From assembly GCF_000282635.1 (NCBI RefSeq), contig NZ_AKIW01000032.1:1-64000 (forward strand): a stretch of 64,000 bases of DNA, in the 5' to 3' direction. Below the pieces are notes generated by a model. That model had not been told where the DNA came from, did no database searches, and saw only the letters and a program-made list of their open reading frames with translations. The DNA comes from Variovorax sp. CF313. GTDB lineage: Bacteria; Pseudomonadota; Gammaproteobacteria; Burkholderiales; Burkholderiaceae_C. Position numbers and translations under genes: made by a program. Numbering within the stretch: the stretch's first letter is position 1; each line of letters begins with the position of its first letter. Shown piece by piece: positions 26,787 to 35,415 of this stretch.

Positions 26787-28654
26787 ACGGCAGGCCGACG
26801 TCCCACGCGCGGCGTCCAGCGCGCGATCTCGCCGCGCTGCAGGCTGGACAGCGCGAACTCGGTGAAGGCATTGAGCGACACGTGCCGGCTGAAGAACTGC
26901 TCCAGCACGGCGCCGAAGAGATAAGGGCTCGCGCCGGAGAAGGCGACCTCGTCGATCTTGAGTGCCACCTCCACGCCGCGCCCGAACACGATCGGGCCCG
27001 GCTCCGGCAGGCGGCGGAACACCGGCGCCAGCGCCATCGAGCGCACGCCCTGGATCTGGCGGCGCACAGAGGGGTCGGCGAGGTTGCCGTACAGGTCGAG
27101 CATCTCGCGCAGCGCGGCTGCGCCCTGCGCCGCATCCACGTCGGTGAGGCTCAGGTAGTTGAGCCCCAGGTGGCTGATGAGGCGCCAGGTCAGCGCGCCC
27201 TCGGCCAATGCGGGGTACGGGCGCGAGGGCCCGCGCAGGATGCGGATGGCGCGCACCGGCGCCGACACACGCAGCGTGAAGTCCGATTCGAGTCCGGTCG
27301 GCAGCAGCAGCGGGAGGTCGCGGTTGGTGCACAGCGCGTCGAGCGTGATGTGGCGCAGGCTGTGCGGAAAGGGCGCGTCGTGCTGGTCGACGAGCGACAC
27401 GTAGACCTCGCTGCCGGTGTAGCTGGTGCGCGTGCCCTGCGCGCGTGCGCGGTCGGACACCAGGCGCGGTTCGCGGCGCAGCGAGAAGTAGGCGCCGAAG
27501 TCGCCGTCGTCGGCCGCGAACGAGCCGAGGAAGGGGCGGAACTCGCGCTCTTCGGAGCCGTTGGCCATGTGGCCGGTGACACGTTCGACGGTGAATATCT
27601 CGAAGTCGCGCGGGCGCGTGCGGTCGATCACCGCATGGTGCTCATGCTGGCCCGGCCCCACCGGAATGCGGTCGCTGCGGCGCGGCACGAGGTTGATGAT
27701 GGGCGTGCAGAACAGCGAGAAGTGCTTGGCGTCGACCAACCGTTCGAGGTCGGCGTCGGCGCGATCGAGCAGGATCACGATCTCCATCGTGGTGCCGCCC
27801 ATGGCCGCGGCCGCCGCGCGCAGCTTGTTCACGCTGAAGAACAGGTAGCGGTCGGGAAACGCGAAGTACTCGTGCAGCAGCCGGTAGCCCTGGAACGAGC
27901 GCGCGTCGTAGGGCAGCAGCGCCTGGTCGGGGTCGAAGCCCTCGTGCCTGACGGCCTCGTCGCCGAGCGGCACGATGCGCGCGGTGCTGCCCGGCCCGCT
28001 GCGGCAAACCACGCCAACGCTGTGGTGCGCCACGAGTTCGAGCACGCGCAGCGCATGCAGCTCCGCGCCCGAGAGAAAGAATTCGAGCCGATCCAGCGGC
28101 ATGTCGGCAAAGCGTGCGCCGCCCACGGCTTCGAGCTTGATGGTGATCGCGCTCTTCGCCTGCCGCGCGACCATCGGCATGGCATGCGCGATCTCCGCCG
28201 GCACGGGGCCGATGCCGGCCTCGGCGATCTTGATGGGCCACAGCGTGACGGCATGGCCGGTGCGGAACTCGCAAGCCGTCTGTTCGCCCTTGATCATGCG
28301 TCCGCGCAGGATGGTGTGGCGCGGCAGCTCGTAGCCGGCCTTCAGCGAACCTTCGTTGAGGTTGCCGTCGATCTGCACCACGGCCATCGCGGGCAGCGGC
28401 GCAAGGAAGTTGGGGTACACCACTTCGAGCAGCCGCTGCGAGAAGCGCGGAAATTCCGCGTCCATCTTGAGCTGGATGCGCGCCGTGAGGAAGCTGAAGC
28501 CTTCGAGCAGGCGCTCCACGTACGGGTCGCTGACCTCGATGCCGCGCATGCCGAGACGGCCCGCGATCTTCGGGTAGCGCTGCGCGAACTCGGCCCCGAG
28601 CTCGTGCATGTAGGTGAGTTCGCGGTTGTAGTAGTCAAGCAGCCTGGCATCCAT
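26783..28654 (-). CDS. tssF: Type VI secretion system baseplate subunit TssF
   Basis: 623 aa, normal length. The start MDARLLDYYNRELTYMHELGAEFA (first part) and GRLGMRGIEVSDPYVERLLEG are diagnostic of TssF/VasA. It also has LIPTGLESDFTLR-like and LHEYFAFPDRYLFF segments. TssF is the main wedge component, pairing with TssG and TssE. The ATG at 28654 overlaps the tssE stop by one base (TGATG), and the stop overlaps tssG by ATGA. This tight series tagJ-E-F-G-H indicates a single transcript. Confidence 0.95.
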   Translation of the reverse strand: MDARLLDYYNRELTYMHELGAEFAQRYPKIAGRLGMRGIEVSDPYVERLLEGFSFLTARIQLKMDAEFPRFSQRLLEVVYPNFLAPLPAMAVVQIDGNLNEGSLKAGYELPRHTILRGRMIKGEQTACEFRTGHAVTLWPIKIAEAGIGPVPAEIAHAMPMVARQAKSAITIKLEAVGGARFADMPLDRLEFFLSGAELHALRVLELVAHHSVGVVCRSGPGSTARIVPLGDEAVRHEGFDPDQALLPYDARSFQGYRLLHEYFAFPDRYLFFSVNKLRAAAAAMGGTTMEIVILLDRADADLERLVDAKHFSLFCTPIINLVPRRSDRIPVGPGQHEHHAVIDRTRPRDFEIFTVERVTGHMANGSEEREFRPFLGSFAADDGDFGAYFSLRREPRLVSDRARAQGTRTSYTGSEVYVSLVDQHDAPFPHSLRHITLDALCTNRDLPLLLPTGLESDFTLRVSAPVRAIRILRGPSRPYPALAEGALTWRLISHLGLNYLSLTDVDAAQGAAALREMLDLYGNLADPSVRRQIQGVRSMALAPVFRRLPEPGPIVFGRGVEVALKIDEVAFSGASPYLFGAVLEQFFSRHVSLNAFTEFALSSLQRGEIARWTPRVGRRPAV

Positions 28655-29193
28655 CAGAGGCCTCCGGTGGGCCGCAGCACCATGTGCCCGCTTTCAAGGT
28701 CGAGCTCCGAACGCAGGATGAACTCGATCGGGTACGGCACCGACCACAGCGTGCCGCGAATCTCCAGCGCGAGCAGGTTGTGGTGTTCGAGGTCGGTGGC
28801 ATCTGTCACGCAGCGCACGTCGATGCTGTCCTTCATGATGCGCGGCTCGAAGTCGATGATGGCCGATCGGATGGCCGCTTCGACGTCGGCGAAGTCGACC
28901 TCCGACATGCGCCCGCCAGCCCAGCCGCGCACGCCGAAGTTCAGCACCGAGCGGCGCGCGCGGGGCATGGTGTTGATGTTGTGGTCCGCGCCGAAGTTGG
29001 TGGTGTTGAGCAGCCACTGCAGGTCGCGCAGCACCGAGTCGCGCAGCAGCCTGCCGCTCATGAGGAAGGCGCCCGCGCGCTCCTGCCGGGTCTGCGGCGT
29101 CTTGTCGGTGAGGCGATCGAGCAGCACCGGCTGCAGGCGGTCGCGTGCAACGCTTTCCTGCTGGTCGCCGTCGGTGTCCATCATGGCGCTCAT
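28654..29193 (-). CDS. tssE: Type VI secretion system baseplate subunit TssE
   Basis: 179 aa, a gp25-like wedge protein. Visible are LQPVLLDRLTDK at the N-terminus, SVLRDLQWLLNTTN, SVLNFGVRGWAGG, and the C-terminal domain with SIDVRCV and RGTLWSVPYPIEFILRSELD. The start is the ATG at 29193 overlapping the tagJ stop (ATGA). The longer open frame to 29565 is antisense-shadow sequence across tagJ in another phase. TssE of this size with an N-terminal extension is common in Proteobacteria. Confidence 0.93.
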   Translation of the reverse strand: MSAMMDTDGDQQESVARDRLQPVLLDRLTDKTPQTRQERAGAFLMSGRLLRDSVLRDLQWLLNTTNFGADHNINTMPRARRSVLNFGVRGWAGGRMSEVDFADVEAAIRSAIIDFEPRIMKDSIDVRCVTDATDLEHHNLLALEIRGTLWSVPYPIEFILRSELDLESGHMVLRPTGGL

Positions 29194-30053
29194 GCGTCGG
29201 TGGCCTCCCGTGCGAACTCGATGAGCCGCAGGTCGAGCAGCGAATGGTCGCCGGCTTCGCTGATCAGCGTGCGCTGCCCCAGGCCCGCGTACTGATCTTC
29301 GCCGGCCAGCGGCAGCCAGTCGGTGCGGCGGCCCAGCGTGGTCTCGTCGTCGAGCCCTTCGAGCGAGCCCGGGTAGCGCACCGGCACCAGGCCGTTGATC
29401 GCGCGGCCGTCGTGCAGCTCGAGCTCGGCGGGGGCCCACAGCAGGTCGACCAGGTGCTGCGGGCGCGAGAACTTGATGCGGCGCACCTCGGGCAGGGGCA
29501 GCCATGCATAGCCCGAAGGCGTGAGCAACTCCAGCACCGGGCCGATGCGCACGTCGCCGTCGCACAGCCAGGCGAAGTCGCTGCGCTCCACCGGTTCGCC
29601 GTCGAACGCTTGGGTAGCGCGCGAATCGGAACGGTCGACGCTGGTGAGCGCGCCGTGCAATGCGGGTGCGGCCTGCCGCGCGGTTTCGCGCAGAGCAGCG
29701 GCTTCATCGGCGCGGTCGGCCGGCAATGCGGCGGCGGCGATCAGCTGTTCGACCCAGTCCGCATTGCCGCAGACGATGGCCGGTGCGCGCCCGCCGGACC
29801 AGAAGTCGCTGCGGTGGCGCTCACCCGCGAGCGCCATCGAACACGTGACGCTGGCAGGCGTGAAAGTGGGATCGAGCTTGGTGGCGAGCTTGAGCTGGTC
29901 TTCGGCCCGTTGCCAGTCGCCGCGCAGGGCGAGAAAGTGGCACAGGGCAAGACGCAGGCTGGCATTCTGGGGACTGGCGCGGATCTGCCGCTGTACCCAT
30001 TCGGTGTGCTCGGCCACGGAGCGTTCGCCCAGCACTGCAAACCCATCGCCCAT
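29190..30053 (-). CDS. tagJ: T6SS accessory protein TagJ (ImpE/HsiE family)
   Basis: 287 aa. An N-terminal TPR-like part (LRLALCHFLALRGDWQRAEDQLKL, residues about 32-55) precedes the ImpE domain, with DGEPVERSDFAWLCDGDVRIGP and LVPVRYPGSLEG. TagJ binds the N-terminus of the sheath protein TssB and modulates ClpV-dependent disassembly in systems that carry it; its presence is typical of T6SS subtype i3-like clusters. The ATG at 30053 has GAGGAAG upstream. It lies 126 bp after hcp across two intrinsic terminators, and overlaps tssE by ATGA. Confidence 0.88.
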   Translation of the reverse strand: MGDGFAVLGERSVAEHTEWVQRQIRASPQNASLRLALCHFLALRGDWQRAEDQLKLATKLDPTFTPASVTCSMALAGERHRSDFWSGGRAPAIVCGNADWVEQLIAAAALPADRADEAAALRETARQAAPALHGALTSVDRSDSRATQAFDGEPVERSDFAWLCDGDVRIGPVLELLTPSGYAWLPLPEVRRIKFSRPQHLVDLLWAPAELELHDGRAINGLVPVRYPGSLEGLDDETTLGRRTDWLPLAGEDQYAGLGQRTLISEAGDHSLLDLRLIEFAREATDA

Positions 30054-30106
30054 GAAGCTTCCTCGCTGACTGACTGGCACACGGCGCGAAAGGCCAGTGT
30101 GCAAAA

Positions 30107-30125
30107 GACGGCCGCGAAGGCCGTC
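30107..30125 (-). terminator. Second intrinsic terminator after hcp
   Basis: Perfect 7-bp stem GACGGCC/GGCCGTC with a 5-base loop, followed on the minus strand by TTTTGC. It is the distal of two hairpins between hcp and tagJ, only about 54 bp before the tagJ start. Confidence 0.7.
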
Positions 30126-30135
30126 GGGAAAACGT

Positions 30136-30162
30136 CGCGGCCGGCCCGCCGGGCCGGCCGCG
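30136..30162 (-). terminator. Strong GC hairpin terminator/attenuator after hcp
   Basis: Perfect 12-bp stem CGCGGCCGGCCC/GGGCCGGCCGCG with a 3-base loop, followed on the minus strand by ACGTTTTCCC. It lies 18 bp past the hcp stop. With the second hairpin at 30107-30125 it should end many transcripts after tssA-B-C-hcp, leaving the baseplate genes at lower level, and may also protect the hcp mRNA from 3' decay. Confidence 0.75.
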
Positions 30163-30179
30163 CATCGGGAAAAGAGAAA

Positions 30180-30662
30180 TCAGGATTCCCTGTTTTCCTT
30201 GATGTTCCAGCCCAGGACCGTCTCGGCGCCCTTGCCGCCCTTGTCGGTCTGTTCCCAGTACTGCTGCTTCACCTTCGCGGCCTGGAAGGCGTACTGCACG
30301 AACACGGCGTCGGAGCCTTGCTCTGCCGTGTACTGCACCGAGGTGACCAGCACTTCCTCGAGCGTGACGCGTGTGTATTCGATCTGCGAGCCCCCCGCCT
30401 TGCACACCGAAACCTCGACCTTGCTCAGGTGCTTGCCGCTGGCGCAGTTCTTCAGGACGGACGGTGCCGCCTTGTCGATGCGCGCGAGCACCTGCAGGTC
30501 ATTGAAGCTGGCCTTGCCAACGCCACCGCCACCGCCGCTGACCATGTTTCCAGGCTGCGTCGCTCCCCAGGCAAACGACTTGATGTCCGTCCACTCCTTG
30601 TGGTTCGAGTCCTTCGATTCGCCGTTTGCGCCTTCGACGCGCATGAACATGTCTACTGCCAT
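30180..30662 (-). CDS. hcp: Hcp tube protein (TssD)
   Basis: 160 aa, standard Hcp1 size. MAVDMFMRVEGANGES at the start, IKSFAWGATQPG, and the C-terminal VQYAFQAAKVKQQYWEQ are typical. Hexameric rings stack into the inner tube propelled by the sheath. No C-terminal effector extension is present. It lies 47 bp after tssC and is followed by two tandem terminator hairpins, consistent with the much higher expression needed for the tube than for baseplate proteins. Confidence 0.96.
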   Translation of the reverse strand: MAVDMFMRVEGANGESKDSNHKEWTDIKSFAWGATQPGNMVSGGGGGVGKASFNDLQVLARIDKAAPSVLKNCASGKHLSKVEVSVCKAGGSQIEYTRVTLEEVLVTSVQYTAEQGSDAVFVQYAFQAAKVKQQYWEQTDKGGKGAETVLGWNIKENRES

Positions 30663-30709
30663 GATTAACCCCCAAAGTTATATGTGCCCGATTACGGGAC
30701 ACCGTTGAA

Positions 30710-32218
30710 TTAGCTGCTGTCCTTCTTGTTGGATGGCAGCTTCGAAACCAGCCGCAACGACACCGTCAGCCCTTCGAGCTGATAGTGCGGCCGGAGAAAA
30801 AACTTGGCGGCGTAGTAGCCCGGGTTGTCCTCGATGGCTTCCACCTGGACTTCCGCCGCCGCCAGCGGCTTCATTGCCTTCGTGTCCTGCGACGAGGTGC
30901 CGGGGCTGCCGTCGACGTAGTTCATGATCCAGTCGTTGAGCCAGCGCTCCATGTCCTCGCGCTCGCGGAACGAACCGATCTTGTCGCGCACGATGCACTT
31001 CAGGTAGTGCGCGAAGCGGCAGCAGGCGAACAGGTAGGGCAGGCGCGCCGCGAGGTTCGCGTTGGCCGTGGCATCGGCGTCGTAGTACTCGGCCGGCAGC
31101 TGCAGCGACTGCGCGCCGATGAAGGCTGCGAAGTCGGAGTTCTTGCGGTGCACCAGCGGCATGAAGCCGTTCTTGGCGAGCTCGGCCTCGCGCCGGTCGC
31201 TGATGGCGATCTCGGTCGGGCACTTCATGTCCACGCCGCCGTCATCGGTCGGGAAGGTGTGGGTGGGCAGGTTCTCCACCGCGCCACCCGACTCCACGCC
31301 GCGAATGGACGTGCACCAGCCGTACTGCTTGAACGAGCGGTTGATGTTCACGCCCATCGCATAGGCCGAGTTGGCCCAGGTGTAGCGGTTATGCGCGGCC
31401 GAGTCGGTCTCTTCCTCGAACTCGAACTCGTCGACCGGGTTGGTGCGCGCGCCGTACGGCAGGCGCGCCAGGAAGCGCGGCATGGCCAGGCCGATGTAGC
31501 GCGCGTCTTCCGAGTCGCGCAGCGAGCGCCATGCGGTGTGCTCGGTGTTCTGGAAGATCTTGGTCAGGTCGCGCGGGTTCGACAGCTCCTGCCACGAGTC
31601 CATCTGCATCACCGTGGGCGAGGCGCCCGCGATGAACGGGCAATGCGCGGCGGCCGCGATCTTGGCCATTTCGCTGAGCATCTCGACGTCGGGCGGGCTG
31701 TGGTCGAAGTGGAAGTCGCCGATCAGCGCGCCGAAGGGCTCGCCGCCGAACTGGCCGTACTCGGCCTCGTAGATCTTCTTGAACAGCGGGCTCTGGTCCC
31801 AGCCGATACCCTTGTGGCGCTTGAGCGAGCGCGCCACTTCGCGCTTGGACGCGCACATCACGCGGATCTTGAGCTGCTCGTCGGTCTCGGTGTTGTTCAC
31901 GAGGTAGTGCAGCCCGCGCCATGCGCCTTCGAGCTGCTGGAACTCCTCGTGGTGCAGGATCTGGTTGATCTGCTCGGAGAGCTTGCGATCGATTTCGGTG
32001 ATGATGGCCTGCACCGTGCGGTAGGCATCGTTGGAGACGGTGACGGTGCTTTCCAGCGCCTGCACGGCCAGCGTCTTGACGGCGTTCTCCACCGCCTCGC
32101 GGGCCTGGTCGGTCTTGGGCTTGAACTCACGCTGCAGCAGGTCGGCGAACTCGTTCGGCTCGAGCGCTTCGACGGTGGCGGGTGCGCGCGCGGCGCTCTG
32201 ATTGGATGCGGTGCTCAT
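30710..32218 (-). CDS. tssC: Type VI secretion contractile sheath large subunit TssC
   Basis: 502 aa. Strong family motifs: LEGAWRGLHYLVNNTETD, GALIGDFHFDHSPPDVEML, PFIAGASPTVMQMDSW, and the C-terminal YYAAKFFLRPHYQLEGLTVSLRLVSKLP (latter part). It forms the contractile sheath with TssB around Hcp. The ATG at 32218 has AAGGA nine bases upstream. It lies between tssB (24-bp gap) and hcp (47-bp gap), the canonical order. Confidence 0.97.
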   Translation of the reverse strand: MSTASNQSAARAPATVEALEPNEFADLLQREFKPKTDQAREAVENAVKTLAVQALESTVTVSNDAYRTVQAIITEIDRKLSEQINQILHHEEFQQLEGAWRGLHYLVNNTETDEQLKIRVMCASKREVARSLKRHKGIGWDQSPLFKKIYEAEYGQFGGEPFGALIGDFHFDHSPPDVEMLSEMAKIAAAAHCPFIAGASPTVMQMDSWQELSNPRDLTKIFQNTEHTAWRSLRDSEDARYIGLAMPRFLARLPYGARTNPVDEFEFEEETDSAAHNRYTWANSAYAMGVNINRSFKQYGWCTSIRGVESGGAVENLPTHTFPTDDGGVDMKCPTEIAISDRREAELAKNGFMPLVHRKNSDFAAFIGAQSLQLPAEYYDADATANANLAARLPYLFACCRFAHYLKCIVRDKIGSFREREDMERWLNDWIMNYVDGSPGTSSQDTKAMKPLAAAEVQVEAIEDNPGYYAAKFFLRPHYQLEGLTVSLRLVSKLPSNKKDSS

Positions 32219-32242
32219 GATGGCGGTCCTTGCTGCTCGCGC

Positions 32243-32812
32243 TTACTCTGAAGATGTGCCGGGGGCGCCGGCCTTTTCGTTCGCGGCTTCGACCGCCTTC
32301 GCCACGGCCGGGTTCGGCGCCGATGCCAGCGACTTGAGGAGCCCGGGGTTCTGCAGCGCCTGCGCGATCAGCTGCTCCGCGCCGTTCTTGCCGTCCATGT
32401 ACGAGAGCAGGTTCGACAGCTCGGTGCGCGCTTCGAGCAGTTGCTGCAGCGCACCGACCTGGCGGGCGATGCGCGCGGGCGAGAAGTCGTCCATGCTGTC
32501 GAAGGTGATGTCGACGTTCATCTGGCCGTCGCCGGTGAGCGTGTTGGGCACCTGGAAGGCAACGCGCGGCTTGATGGACTTCATGCGTTCGTCGAAGTTG
32601 TCGATGTCCACCGCCATGAACTCGCGCTCGCCGAGGTCGGGCATCGGGTCGATCTGCTTGCCCGCGAGATCGGCAATGACGCCCATCACGAAGGGCAGCT
32701 GGATCTTGCGTTCGCTGCCGTAGATCTCGACGTCGTATTCGATCTGCACACGCGGCGCGCGGTTGCGCGCGATGAACTTCTGACCACTGTTTCTGACACG
32801 GTTGTCTGCCAT
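32243..32812 (-). CDS. tssB: Type VI secretion contractile sheath small subunit TssB
   Basis: 189 aa. Conserved segments: NRAPRVQIEYDVEIYGSER, LPFVMGVIADLAG, EREFMAVDIDNFDERM, VDITFDSMDDFSPARIARQV (each within family blocks). A C-terminal Ala-rich tail (about 150-189) is variable. The ATG at 32812 is preceded by GAGGAAGC. In systems with TagJ, the TssB N-terminal helix is the TagJ binding site. It follows tssA by 84 bp. Confidence 0.96.
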   Translation of the reverse strand: MADNRVRNSGQKFIARNRAPRVQIEYDVEIYGSERKIQLPFVMGVIADLAGKQIDPMPDLGEREFMAVDIDNFDERMKSIKPRVAFQVPNTLTGDGQMNVDITFDSMDDFSPARIARQVGALQQLLEARTELSNLLSYMDGKNGAEQLIAQALQNPGLLKSLASAPNPAVAKAVEAANEKAGAPGTSSE

Positions 32813-32896
32813 AAGCTTCCTCTTGAATCTGTAATGCGTGTGGGTGCGATCCCGGTGGCCTGCCGGCCCGCGGAGCTCCCGATGGCTTTCGCCTTG

Positions 32897-33994
32897 CTAT
32901 TCCGTGCTGCCCCCAGCGTTCAGCGGACGTCCTGCAAGGCTCTCTATCTTTTGCAATCCCTCGGGCACGAGCTCTTCGATGATCTGGAAGAAGTTCAGGT
33001 CCATCAGCCGCTGCGCTCTTCGTATCAGCATGGGCGCCGGATGACTGGGCTCCATGCGCTCCAGGTACTGGCAGGCCTTCTCCAACACCACCTGCACATC
33101 ATCACGAGTCGATATTTCAATATCTTTAACCAGTACCGTGCGCGGGCCGGTGCCGCCATTGGCGGTGGCCGCGGCGGCCCCGTTCGCCATCGGCACCGAA
33201 GCACCCGCCCCTTGCGCATCGGCGCCGTCGCGCGCTTCGCCGGCCACGGCTGCCGCGTCCTGCGCCTGTTCGGGCAACAGCTGGACCACGGTGCGCAGCG
33301 AGCGCTCGAGCCGCGAAAAGTCCGGCGCCCAGCTCTGGCCGAGCGCGCGCTCGCAGGTCTCGCGAATGCGCTGCAGCAGGTCGAGCGCCGCGCGCAACGC
33401 CACTACCGGAGGCGCCGCTTTCTCGTGCGCGCGCCGCGCCGCGTCCCGCAGCCGGCCAATGCCGCCCGGGTAATCGATCTGATGGTCGGTCTTGCTCGAA
33501 TCAAGCAAGGCTTCGACCTGTCGCAGGCTCATCGATGCGCCGCCGTCCTCGAGCAGCCGGGCATCGCGCACGCTGCGCCCGAGTCCCTCGGCTTCGGCCA
33601 GCGCGGCCAGTGCATTCATGCGCGGCAGCGGGTCTTCGAAGTCGCCATCGACGACGCGCGGATGCACGTCGTTCCAGAATTTCTGCAGCACGGCATCGAC
33701 GAGTTGCAGCCCATCGACGTAGCCCGGCAATCCACGGTTTTCGGTCCAGGCCAGCGTGAGGGGCACCAGCACGCGCAGGTCGCGCGTGCGTGTGCACAGC
33801 TGCTTCGCGATGCGCTCCACGCGTGCCCAATCAGGTGGCTCCGCGGGGATGATCGTCGAGCCGAATTGCTGCTCGCGCTTACCTGTTGTTGCTTGGTGCA
33901 ACGCCATGAAATCGGGGTCGTATTCCAGGTCTTCCCCGCATGAAAGCGGGCCTTCCACAGGCAACTGCAATAGATCGATCTCGCTCGTCGACAA
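32897..33994 (-). CDS. tssA: Type VI secretion system protein TssA
   Basis: 365 aa. The N-terminal ImpA domain is clear: PVEGPLSCGEDLEYDPDF, then EPPDWARVERIAKQLCTRTRDLRVLVPLT (split over two blocks), and VDGLQLVDAVLQKFW. A Gly/Ala-rich linker (about 255-290) leads to a C-terminal helical domain (RDDVQVVLEKACQYLERMEPSHPAP). This architecture matches the short baseplate-associated TssA class. The start is TTG at 33994 with AGGGAG about seven bases upstream; no ATG fits the conserved N-terminus. It is the first gene of the main T6SS operon. Confidence 0.9.
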   Translation of the reverse strand: MSTSEIDLLQLPVEGPLSCGEDLEYDPDFMALHQATTGKREQQFGSTIIPAEPPDWARVERIAKQLCTRTRDLRVLVPLTLAWTENRGLPGYVDGLQLVDAVLQKFWNDVHPRVVDGDFEDPLPRMNALAALAEAEGLGRSVRDARLLEDGGASMSLRQVEALLDSSKTDHQIDYPGGIGRLRDAARRAHEKAAPPVVALRAALDLLQRIRETCERALGQSWAPDFSRLERSLRTVVQLLPEQAQDAAAVAGEARDGADAQGAGASVPMANGAAAATANGGTGPRTVLVKDIEISTRDDVQVVLEKACQYLERMEPSHPAPMLIRRAQRLMDLNFFQIIEELVPEGLQKIESLAGRPLNAGGSTE

Positions 33995-34032
33995 CCTCTT
34001 CTCCCTTGTTCAACCGTTTCTCAACAGCAGCG

Positions 34033-34061
34033 ATCTTGAGGGGAACAAGAGGCGCGGTCAA
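34033..34061 (-). promoter_or_regulatory. Candidate promoter of the tssA operon
   Basis: On the minus strand TTGACC (34061-34056) and CAAGAT (34038-34033) are separated by 17 bases, about 39 bp before the tssA start. The -35 element is good and the -10 poor. The 140-bp region 33995-34134 is AT-richer than the genome and has no ORF; no sigma-54 element was found. Confidence 0.35.
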
Positions 34062-34096
34062 CAGCAACAGACTGCAACGCGAACCATATGAATCAC

Positions 34097-34115
34097 AAAG
34101 GAGTACAACTCCTTT
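34097..34115. terminator. Hairpin between the nic operon end and the T6SS promoter
   Basis: A perfect 8-bp inverted repeat AAAGGAGT/ACTCCTTT with a 3-base loop lies 20 bp past the stop of the FAH-family gene and ends in a T/A-rich run (ccttttaaaa). It is a plausible intrinsic terminator isolating the nicotinate operon from the T6SS operon, though the uridine tract on the minus strand is short. Confidence 0.5.
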
Positions 34116-34134
34116 TAAAATTCAAACAGAACGT

Positions 34135-35328
34135 CTACATGTTCACACTCAGCAGTCCGCGTTCACCCAAGTTGCGCATCAACGCGCTGATGCCAAAAGT
34201 CCACATCGGCGCCTGATCGGCGTGCACCACGCGATTGACGAGGGCGCCGAGTTCGGGCGCGGCAATGCGCACGCGGTCACCCACGACATGGGTAAATCCT
34301 TGCCCAGGCCCGTGACGGTCCTGTGTCGGCGCGAACATCGTGCCCAGAAACAACATGAAGCCATCAGGGTAGGCGTGATGCTTGCCCACGGTCTGCGCCA
34401 CGAGATCGAGCGGATCGCGGCTGATCTTCGACAGCGAACTCGAACCCTCGAGCGTGAAACCCTCGGGGCCGGTGACTTCCAGCGCGACGGTGATGCGGCG
34501 CACGTCCTCGATGCCGAAGTGCGCATCGAACAAGCGGATGAAGGGGCCGATCGCGCACGAGGCGTTGTTGTCCTTGGCCTTGCCGAGCAGCAGCGCGCTG
34601 CGGCCTTCGAAGTCACGCAGGTTGACGTCGTTGCCGAGCGCGGCGCCGAGTGTCTCGCCGCGGCTGTTGACGGCGAGCACGACCTCCGGCTCGGGGTTGT
34701 TCCACACTGAACCCGAATGGATGCCGACATCGGCACCCGTGCCCACGGCGGCGAGCACCGGGGCCTTGGTGAAGATCTCGGCGTCGGGGCCGATGCCGAC
34801 TTCGAGGTACTGCGACCACACGCCTTGCGCGATCAGCACGTCCTTGACCTTCATGGCCTCGGGCGATCCCGGCACGATGTCGGCGAGGTTGTCGCCGAGC
34901 ACGCCGCCGATGGCCGCGCGCGTGGCCTCGGCCTTCGAGGCGTCGCCGCGCGCCTGCTCCTCGATCACGCGTTCGAGCAGGCTCGCGACGAAGGTGACGC
35001 CGCTGGCCTTGATGGCCTGCAGGTCGCAGGGCGCGAGCAGCCAGGGCTTGCCGGCGTCGCGTGCGCTCTCGTCGCTGTTGGCGATGGCCTCGTCGAGCGA
35101 GGCGATGCGCGGTGCGCTGCGCAATGCACGGCGAACGGCTTCGGCGGGCGCCTCCTTGCCTTCGAGCAGGTCGCTCATGGTCGGCGCGAGCCTCGACAGG
35201 TCGTACAGGCCGCCTTCGTGCACGGCCACCAGCACGGGGCCCACGCCGGGTTGCCAGAGGCGGCCGACGAGGGTGGCGCGTTCGGCGTCGCGGGGCAGGC
35301 TGGAAGAAGTTGAAAGATCGAGCGGCAT
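34135..35328 (-). CDS. Fumarylacetoacetate hydrolase (FAH) family enzyme
   Basis: 397 aa. The FAH catalytic fold (about 150-390) has metal ligands in WNNPEPEVVLAV (Glu-x-Glu) and GNDVNLRDFEGRS (Asp), similar to sugar-acid 2-keto-3-deoxy dehydratases and related hydrolases or decarboxylases. It is the last gene of the nic operon, 87 bp after nicB. The substrate is unknown. Because FAH-fold enzymes include beta-keto-acid decarboxylases, a role on 2-formylglutarate (the enamidase product) is possible. This is inference from context only; a sugar-acid dehydratase remains the closest sequence resemblance I can name. Confidence 0.8.
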   Translation of the reverse strand: MPLDLSTSSSLPRDAERATLVGRLWQPGVGPVLVAVHEGGLYDLSRLAPTMSDLLEGKEAPAEAVRRALRSAPRIASLDEAIANSDESARDAGKPWLLAPCDLQAIKASGVTFVASLLERVIEEQARGDASKAEATRAAIGGVLGDNLADIVPGSPEAMKVKDVLIAQGVWSQYLEVGIGPDAEIFTKAPVLAAVGTGADVGIHSGSVWNNPEPEVVLAVNSRGETLGAALGNDVNLRDFEGRSALLLGKAKDNNASCAIGPFIRLFDAHFGIEDVRRITVALEVTGPEGFTLEGSSSLSKISRDPLDLVAQTVGKHHAYPDGFMLFLGTMFAPTQDRHGPGQGFTHVVGDRVRIAAPELGALVNRVVHADQAPMWTFGISALMRNLGERGLLSVNM

Positions 35329-35356
35329 GGCGTGGTGTCTCCGTGAGGTTGTGTGC

Positions 35357-35374
35357 GCTACGTTGCATCGTAGC
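35357..35374. promoter_or_regulatory. Inverted repeat upstream of the FAH-family gene
   Basis: GCTACG-TTGCAT-CGTAGC is a perfect 6-6-6 palindrome 29 bp upstream of the FAH gene start. It shares the CTAC/GTAG arms with the inverted repeats at 50473-50527, so it could be another binding site of the locus regulator. A simple RNA hairpin is the alternative. Confidence 0.3.
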
Positions 35375-35415
35375 GGCGCAGCGGGGAGGCGACGCGGCCG
35401 GCCGCTCCTTTTGTG

